Positions 31,632-36,014 of a stretch of 36,014 nucleotides of DNA are shown piece after piece (position 1 is the first letter of the stretch; every line of letters begins with the position of its first letter). The DNA is taken from NCBI GenBank assembly GCA_913055825.1, contig CAJXKB010000027.1, positions 1 through 36,014 of the forward strand, in the 5' to 3' direction. The notes beneath the pieces are model-generated. The model ran no database searches. It had not been told where the DNA came from and saw nothing but the letters and a program-made list of their open reading frames with translations. The position numbers were made by a program, and so were the translations under genes. The DNA is from an uncultured Bacteroidota bacterium (lineage in GTDB: Bacteria; Bacteroidota; Bacteroidia; Bacteroidales; F082).

Positions 31632-32744
31632 ATGAAATACTACCTCATAGCCGGAGAAGCATCAGGCGATCTGCATGGTGCCAACCTGATAAAAGCCATC
31701 CAAAAACATGATGCCCAAGCCCAATTTAGGGTTTGGGGCGGTGATAAAATGGAAGCCGCCGGTGCTCATTTGGTAAAACATTATCGCGATTTGGCTTTCA
31801 TGGGAATAGCCGAAGTGATCGGAAACCTCAGGACTATCCTAAAAAACATGGCTTTTTGTAAAAAAGATATAATCAATTATAAGCCCAATGCGATTATTCT
31901 AATTGATTATCCGGGTTTTAACCTTCGCATGGCCAAGTTTGCCCACAACAAAGGTTTCCGGGTTTTTTTCTATATCTCGCCAACAGTTTGGGCATGGAAG
32001 CAATCGCGCGTTTATACCATAAAAAAATATGTTGACAAAATGTTTGTCATCCTGCCTTTCGAAAAAGAATTTTATGCCCGTTTTAATGTCGAAGTTGATT
32101 ATGCCGGCCATCCGTTGATGGACGAACTTGCCGACGAAAAAACTATCGGCAAAAATCAATTCTACAACAAAAACAAACTCGATCCAAGGCCAATCGTTGC
32201 TGTTTTACCAGGGAGCCGAATCCAGGAAATCAGGAAATTACTACCGACAATGCTTAAGTTAATTGATGATTTTACTGATTATCAATTTGTTATAGCAGGA
32301 ATGAGCACATTACCTTCTTCGATATATCCGGAAGATAAAAGTATCAAAATTATTTTCGACCAAACCCACGAGTTGCTACGGCACGCTGATGCAGCACTGG
32401 TTACTTCGGGCACAGCCACACTTGAAACAGCACTTTTGAATACCCCTCAGGTAGTTGCATATAAAACCAGTCCGTTAACATATGCTGTTGGAAAGCTATT
32501 GGTACACATCCGTTTTTTTTCATTGGTAAACCTGATTATGGGAAAAGAGATCGTTACCGAGTTACTCCAAAAAGATTTTTCCAAAGAGAAACTATCTGCC
32601 GAATTACACAAAATATTACTAAGCAAGCCGGACAGACAAAAAATGTTGGCTGCTTATGCCAAACTTCGCGACAAGCTTGGGTCACCGGGGGTTTCCGATC
32701 GTATTGCCGGGCTAATTCAAAAATCGCTGAATCAAACGAACTGA
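31632..32744 (+). CDS. lpxB: Lipid-A-disaccharide synthase
   Basis: A 370-aa peripheral inner-membrane glycosyltransferase (family GT19) that joins UDP-2,3-diacylglucosamine and lipid X into the lipid A disaccharide. Family motifs are IAGEASGDLHG at 5-15, FMGIAEVIGN, IDYPGFNLRMAK, the YISPTVWAWK region, VDYAGHPLMDEL and VLPGSRIQEIRKLLP, then VTSGTATLETALL near 257. It is full length. Together with KdsC and the heptose kinase it shows that this organism makes LPS. Confidence 0.95.
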   Translation: MKYYLIAGEASGDLHGANLIKAIQKHDAQAQFRVWGGDKMEAAGAHLVKHYRDLAFMGIAEVIGNLRTILKNMAFCKKDIINYKPNAIILIDYPGFNLRMAKFAHNKGFRVFFYISPTVWAWKQSRVYTIKKYVDKMFVILPFEKEFYARFNVEVDYAGHPLMDELADEKTIGKNQFYNKNKLDPRPIVAVLPGSRIQEIRKLLPTMLKLIDDFTDYQFVIAGMSTLPSSIYPEDKSIKIIFDQTHELLRHADAALVTSGTATLETALLNTPQVVAYKTSPLTYAVGKLLVHIRFFSLVNLIMGKEIVTELLQKDFSKEKLSAELHKILLSKPDRQKMLAAYAKLRDKLGSPGVSDRIAGLIQKSLNQTN

Positions 32745-32783
32745 TTTTTTTTGTAATATTGTAGGACAACTTGTTTGAAAACC

Positions 32784-34877
32784 ATGTTCTACTCAAGGCG
32801 CCCTTTTGTCCGCCTGCTGTTTTTCCTGTTGGCAGGCTTCTTTGTAGCCCGTTTTATTCCGGCTTCACAATCGTTGACCTCCATCACATTACTTGCAGTT
32901 TTTTTATTTATACTAACGGCAGGCATCCTGCTCCACCTGTTTACAAAATCATTCCGGTTACGCTGGCTTCCCGGTTTCATCATGGGGCTGGGTGTTATTT
33001 GGGCAGGACTAAGTTTGTACCTCATACATATGCAACGCACCGAACGAGTGCTGGCACAGGCTGATGAAGCCATTTGGTCAGGCCGGATTATGAACGAACC
33101 GCTTTCGCGGAAGCAAAACCTGAAAATGATTCTGCAAATTCGTAGCAGAGCCGACAGTTTCCGGCTTTTGCATCCATCTTATAAAGTGTTGGCGTATTTA
33201 AAAAAAGATTCTGATTCCTCAAAATTACACCTCGGCGATATACTACTTTTTAAAGGCAGGTTTGTGAAACCCGCCGGGCCCAAAAATCCTGAAGAATTTG
33301 ATTATAGAAACTACCTGAACAACCTGGGAATTCACTACGTAGTATTTATCAGCAAAGGCCGCTGGAAAGTACTGCCGTCAAAGGAAGAATTTTCGCTGAG
33401 TGGAATTTTCTCCGGCCTTCGTCACTATCTGCTGCAACAATTAAAAAACAATGGCCTACGTGGCAACGAATATGCTGTGGCTGCAGCCATTCTATTGGGT
33501 GATGAACAGCTTATCGATCCTCAAATTCATCAAAACTATGCCGCTGCCGGAGCAGTTCATATTTTATGTGTTTCCGGAATGCATGTTGGAATCATTTTTC
33601 TGATTTTCAGTCAGCTGTTGTTCTTTTTAAATAGAAAAAAATACGGCAGGTGGCTTAAAAACACGATTTTAGTGCTGCTCATCTGGGCATATGCGCTACT
33701 TACAGGACTTTCGCCATCAGTTACACGGGCAGCCACAATGATAAGTCTTTTTATCATGGCCGACAGCCTTCAACGCAGCTACGACCCCTGCAACGTGCTT
33801 GCGGCTTCGGCTTTTCTGCTCCTGGTCGTAAATCCCATGCTGTTATTTAATGTTGGATTTCAGCTCTCGTATGCGGCCGTGCTCGGTATCATTATATTTT
33901 ACCAGCCCATTTTCCGGCTATTGTATTTTAAATCAAAAGTTGCCCGCATATTGTGGGCAGCTGTAGTAGTCTCGTTCTCAGCTCAAATGGGGGCTTTTCC
34001 TGTTGCTGCCCATTACTTTCACCTGTTTCCTGACTATTTCCTGATTACTAACCTCGCCATATTCGGACTGGCATACTTAATTTTGACAACAGGAATTGCC
34101 CTGATGCTGTTTTCCTGGTTTATACCGATGGCAAAAGTTTTGGGAATAATTTTATCCGGCTTTGTTTTAGTGCTGAATAAAATCGTAATGTTCATTGCCC
34201 GGCAACCCGGAGCGGTGCAACACGACCTATATTTTCCGTGGTTCAAGGTTATTTTTATTTACTTTTTCATACTCGCTGTATTCCTATGGATCAACAAAAA
34301 AGATATCCGCTATTTTAAAGCCGTTTTAGGCAGCCTGTTGTTGGTGGTGGGATATCAAACGCTTCATAAATACAATCATCTTAACCAAAACAATATGATT
34401 GTCTATTCTATTAATAAACATACCGTCCTCGATTTTATCCATGGTCGCAAAGACGTGCTATTACTCGATTCGGTTGCATATAACCAGCCAGGGGTGTTGA
34501 CCTACTCCACCGAAAACAACCGTATTAAACTAGGATTAAGACCACGGCATATCCGGTTGACAGACACACTTCAACTGCCTTGGTTTCAACTTAAATCGGG
34601 GTTAGCTGTCTTTGGTCATTTCCGGCTGTTTATCGTAAACCCGGCGAACAGGCATTTTCCTTATTTGCAAAAGAAAATACCTATTGACATGCTAATCTAC
34701 CGCGGAAATCGTTTTATCCCCCTGCCTGAAATCAGAAAATCATTTCAATTTCAAAATGTTATAATAGATGCATCGACAAGTTTTTGGGTAAGAAGTAAAA
34801 TTCAACAAGAATGTAAACAATTAAACATCAAGTGTTTCGACTTACAAAAAATGGGTGCATATATCTTGAAACAATAA
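32784..34877 (+). CDS. comEC: ComEC/Rec2 family competence membrane channel
   Basis: A 697-aa polytopic protein that forms the inner-membrane channel for transforming single-stranded DNA. The N-terminal helices and DUF4131-like periplasmic OB region (about 75-190) are followed by the competence domain from about 230, with AVAAAILLGDEQLI, VSGMHVGIIF, the GLSPSVTRAATMIS helix and NPMLLFNVGFQLSYAAV. The C-terminal 170 aa look like a decayed metallo-beta-lactamase domain without the HxHxDH metal motif. The ATG at 32784 is chosen over TTG at 32775; both give almost the same protein. Confidence 0.92.
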   Translation: MFYSRRPFVRLLFFLLAGFFVARFIPASQSLTSITLLAVFLFILTAGILLHLFTKSFRLRWLPGFIMGLGVIWAGLSLYLIHMQRTERVLAQADEAIWSGRIMNEPLSRKQNLKMILQIRSRADSFRLLHPSYKVLAYLKKDSDSSKLHLGDILLFKGRFVKPAGPKNPEEFDYRNYLNNLGIHYVVFISKGRWKVLPSKEEFSLSGIFSGLRHYLLQQLKNNGLRGNEYAVAAAILLGDEQLIDPQIHQNYAAAGAVHILCVSGMHVGIIFLIFSQLLFFLNRKKYGRWLKNTILVLLIWAYALLTGLSPSVTRAATMISLFIMADSLQRSYDPCNVLAASAFLLLVVNPMLLFNVGFQLSYAAVLGIIIFYQPIFRLLYFKSKVARILWAAVVVSFSAQMGAFPVAAHYFHLFPDYFLITNLAIFGLAYLILTTGIALMLFSWFIPMAKVLGIILSGFVLVLNKIVMFIARQPGAVQHDLYFPWFKVIFIYFFILAVFLWINKKDIRYFKAVLGSLLLVVGYQTLHKYNHLNQNNMIVYSINKHTVLDFIHGRKDVLLLDSVAYNQPGVLTYSTENNRIKLGLRPRHIRLTDTLQLPWFQLKSGLAVFGHFRLFIVNPANRHFPYLQKKIPIDMLIYRGNRFIPLPEIRKSFQFQNVIIDASTSFWVRSKIQQECKQLNIKCFDLQKMGAYILKQ

Positions 34878-34901
34878 GAGAAATAATTTTTCAGAAATTG
34901 C

Positions 34902-34931
34902 TTGTAGATTTAAAAAAAGCCTTTATTTTTG
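34902..34931 (+). promoter_or_regulatory. Promoter of tRNA-Asp (-33 TTG and -7 TATTTTTG)
   Basis: TATTTTTG at 34924-34931 matches TAnnTTTG and lies 33 bp before the tRNA. A TTG at 34902-34904 is 19 bp upstream of it, a usable -33 partner. Confidence 0.6.
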
Positions 34932-34964
34932 CAGTCCCATTTGAGGGAAGTTCATAAAAATATT

Positions 34965-35039
34965 GGTCCGGTAGTTCAGCTTGGTTAGAATACATGCCTG
35001 TCACGCATGGGGTCGCGGGTTCGAGTCCCGTCCGGACCG
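34965..35039 (+). tRNA. tRNA-Asp (anticodon GTC)
   Basis: Cloverleaf with acceptor GGTCCGG/CCGGACC, D arm GTTCAGCTTGGTTAGAAT, anticodon stem CATGC/GCATG around CTGTCAC (anticodon GTC), T arm GCGGGTTCGAGTCCCGT and discriminator G. CCA is not encoded, unlike the tRNA-Glu in this window. An integrase gene begins 236 bp downstream in the same direction, so the 3' end is a likely attachment site. Confidence 0.95.
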
Positions 35040-35062
35040 CTTAGAAGGGTAGTAAAAAAAGG

Positions 35063-35104
35063 AAATCCCCCGCAAATCCAGTATTTACGGGGGATTTTAT
35101 TTTT
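35063..35104 (+). terminator. Rho-independent terminator after tRNA-Asp
   Basis: AAATCCCCCG (35063-35072) pairs with CGGGGGATTT (35088-35097), a perfect 10-bp stem with a 15-nt loop, followed by TTATTTTT. It separates tRNA-Asp from the integrase. Confidence 0.85.
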
Positions 35105-35141
35105 ACCACCTTGCAAAAAGATGCAAAAAAAAGCACTTTTT

Positions 35142-35187
35142 AAGTGGACTAAGAGGTGGACTTAAAATTTTTCATCTTAGTCCACCT
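35142..35187. repeat. Inverted repeat between tRNA-Asp and integrase (possible recombinase arm sites)
   Basis: AAGTGGACTAAGA (35142-35154) and TCTTAGTCCACCT (35175-35187) are reverse complements at 12 of 13 bases. A third half-copy, AGGTGGACTT, lies between them at 35154-35163. A smaller CACTG/CAGTG dyad is at 35203-35217. Repeated sites next to an integrase are often its arm-binding sites or the excisionase region; that role is inferred. Confidence 0.6.
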
Positions 35188-35224
35188 ACTTGTAGCCTTT
35201 TTCACTGTTTTTCAGTGTTTTGCA

Positions 35225-35256
35225 TTTGTCTCTTTTGCGTAGTTAAAATAGTTTTG
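35225..35256 (+). promoter_or_regulatory. Promoter of the integrase gene (-33 TTTG, -7 TAGTTTTG)
   Basis: TTTG at 35225-35228 and TAGTTTTG at 35249-35256 are 20 bp apart, a full match to the Bacteroidota consensus. The ATG at 35276 is 19 bp downstream. Confidence 0.65.
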
Positions 35257-35275
35257 TAAACCTAAAACTTATGCT

Positions 35276-36014
35276 ATGGAAAGAGCAACGTTTTCAGTTT
35301 CGTTTTTTGTAAAACGGACAAAAAAACTCAAAGATGGTACCCTGCCAATCTTTGTAAGAATTACAGTCAATGGGCAAAGAGCCGAATTTGGTCTCCAGGA
35401 AAGTGTTAATCTTAATCAATGGAACAGCTTCCAAAAGAGAAAAGCCGGAAACTCCTCCAGTTCCAAATATCTTAACTCCCTATTTGACCATGTTAAAATT
35501 AAACTTCATTCTCATAAAATGATCCTTGAAGAAACAGGTCAGGAGGTGACTGCAAAAAGTCTTAAAAATGCCTATATGGGAATTAATGAAAATGAAAAAA
35601 CCATATTACAGGTCTTTAAAGAACATAACGACAGGTTCAAAAGTCTCATCGGAATAGACTTTGCAAAGAGTACATATACACGATACGCAACTCTCTATTC
35701 TCATGTGGAGAATTTTATCCGTTTGAAGTATAATAAAGAAGATGTCCCTTTATCTGAACTAAAGCACAGTTTTATTACAGATTTTGAATTTTATTTAAAA
35801 ACCGATCATCCCACTGGTTCGGATTCAGAAAATTTGATTAGATGTGGGAATAACGCCACAATGAAGTATCTAACTAATTTTAAAAAGATTATTAACATTG
35901 CCTTATCAAATGGATGGCTTAAAACCGACCCTTTCAAAAGTATTAAATTGCATTTTGACAAAGTGGACATGGCTTTCCTCACGCAAGAGGAACTGGACCG
36001 GCTTATCCAAAAGA
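35276..36014 (+). CDS. Tyrosine-type site-specific recombinase/integrase (partial, cut by window end)
   Basis: 246 complete codons are visible and the frame is still open at the window edge. The N-terminus (MERATFSVSFFVKRTKKLKDG, then LPIFVRITVNGQRAEF) matches the arm-type DNA-binding domain of Bacteroidota integrases. A SAM-like core-binding domain follows (about 105-220, with YTRYATLYSHVENFIRLKY). The last residues, FLTQEELDRLIQK, mark the start of the catalytic domain, so the R-H-R-Y residues lie outside the window. The ATG at 35276 is chosen because an overlapping ATG at 35271 is out of frame and soon stops. Placed downstream of tRNA-Asp, it probably belongs to an integrative element inserted there. 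Confidence 0.9.
   Translation, partial: MERATFSVSFFVKRTKKLKDGTLPIFVRITVNGQRAEFGLQESVNLNQWNSFQKRKAGNSSSSKYLNSLFDHVKIKLHSHKMILEETGQEVTAKSLKNAYMGINENEKTILQVFKEHNDRFKSLIGIDFAKSTYTRYATLYSHVENFIRLKYNKEDVPLSELKHSFITDFEFYLKTDHPTGSDSENLIRCGNNATMKYLTNFKKIINIALSNGWLKTDPFKSIKLHFDKVDMAFLTQEELDRLIQK

Noticed and set aside
34965-36014. Right-hand attachment site duplicate of the tRNA-Asp 3' end
   Set aside because: Only one copy of the tRNA 3' sequence is present in the window, so no att boundaries can be set here.

Overview
The window looks like a chromosomal segment of a Bacteroidota bacterium, most likely from the Bacteroidales/Marinilabiliales side of the phylum. The evidence is the repeated TAnnTTTG promoter element upstream of genes and tRNAs, a PorT-like type IX secretion protein next to a menaquinone methyltransferase, LruC-domain lipoproteins, LPS core/lipid A genes (heptose-7-P kinase, KdsC, LpxB), and the DUF2520–kdsC–UbiA–maf gene order. 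The species cannot be named from sequence alone.

Layout. 1–1936 (minus): a two-subunit molybdenum hydroxylase; the large subunit runs off the left edge and the Fe-S subunit carries a Tat signal. 2134–9999 (plus): a TetR-controlled envelope transport operon made of a LolA-like periplasmic protein, three FtsX-type permeases (two are tandem paralogues), a LolD-type ATPase, and an outer-membrane barrel. A RAYT transposase and its REP-like palindromes lie between the ATPase and the barrel gene. 10044–15758: an HdeD-like membrane protein, then two large paralogous LruC-domain lipoproteins on the minus strand. 16004–20661 (minus): tRNA-Glu and the housekeeping run aspartate aminotransferase, heptose kinase, menaquinone methyltransferase, PorT and a hypothetical protein.

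20826–23994 (plus): DUF7935-like protein, DUF2520 protein, KdsC-like phosphatase, a phased 7-bp tandem repeat array, and a UbiA prenyltransferase. 24031–27020: a complete, apparently inserted restriction-modification system predicted to recognise GATC. It has a Dam-class methylase, a MutH/Sau3AI-like nuclease, a controller protein, an unknown 79-aa gene, and a second beta-class methylase. It separates UbiA from Maf (27041). 27773–29292 is an AT-rich acetyltransferase/racemase pair that looks acquired, followed by 450 bp full of inverted repeats. 29743–34877 (plus): surE, a small membrane protein, a TSUP permease, lpxB and comEC. 34965–36014: tRNA-Asp followed by a tyrosine recombinase cut by the window edge, probably the left end of an integrated element.

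The loci most worth following up are the MutH-type restriction system with its unknown 79-aa gene, the TetR/LolA/triple-FtsX/barrel export module, the RAYT-REP array, and the 21-unit heptanucleotide array. None of these could be tested against a database here, so novelty is not claimed.
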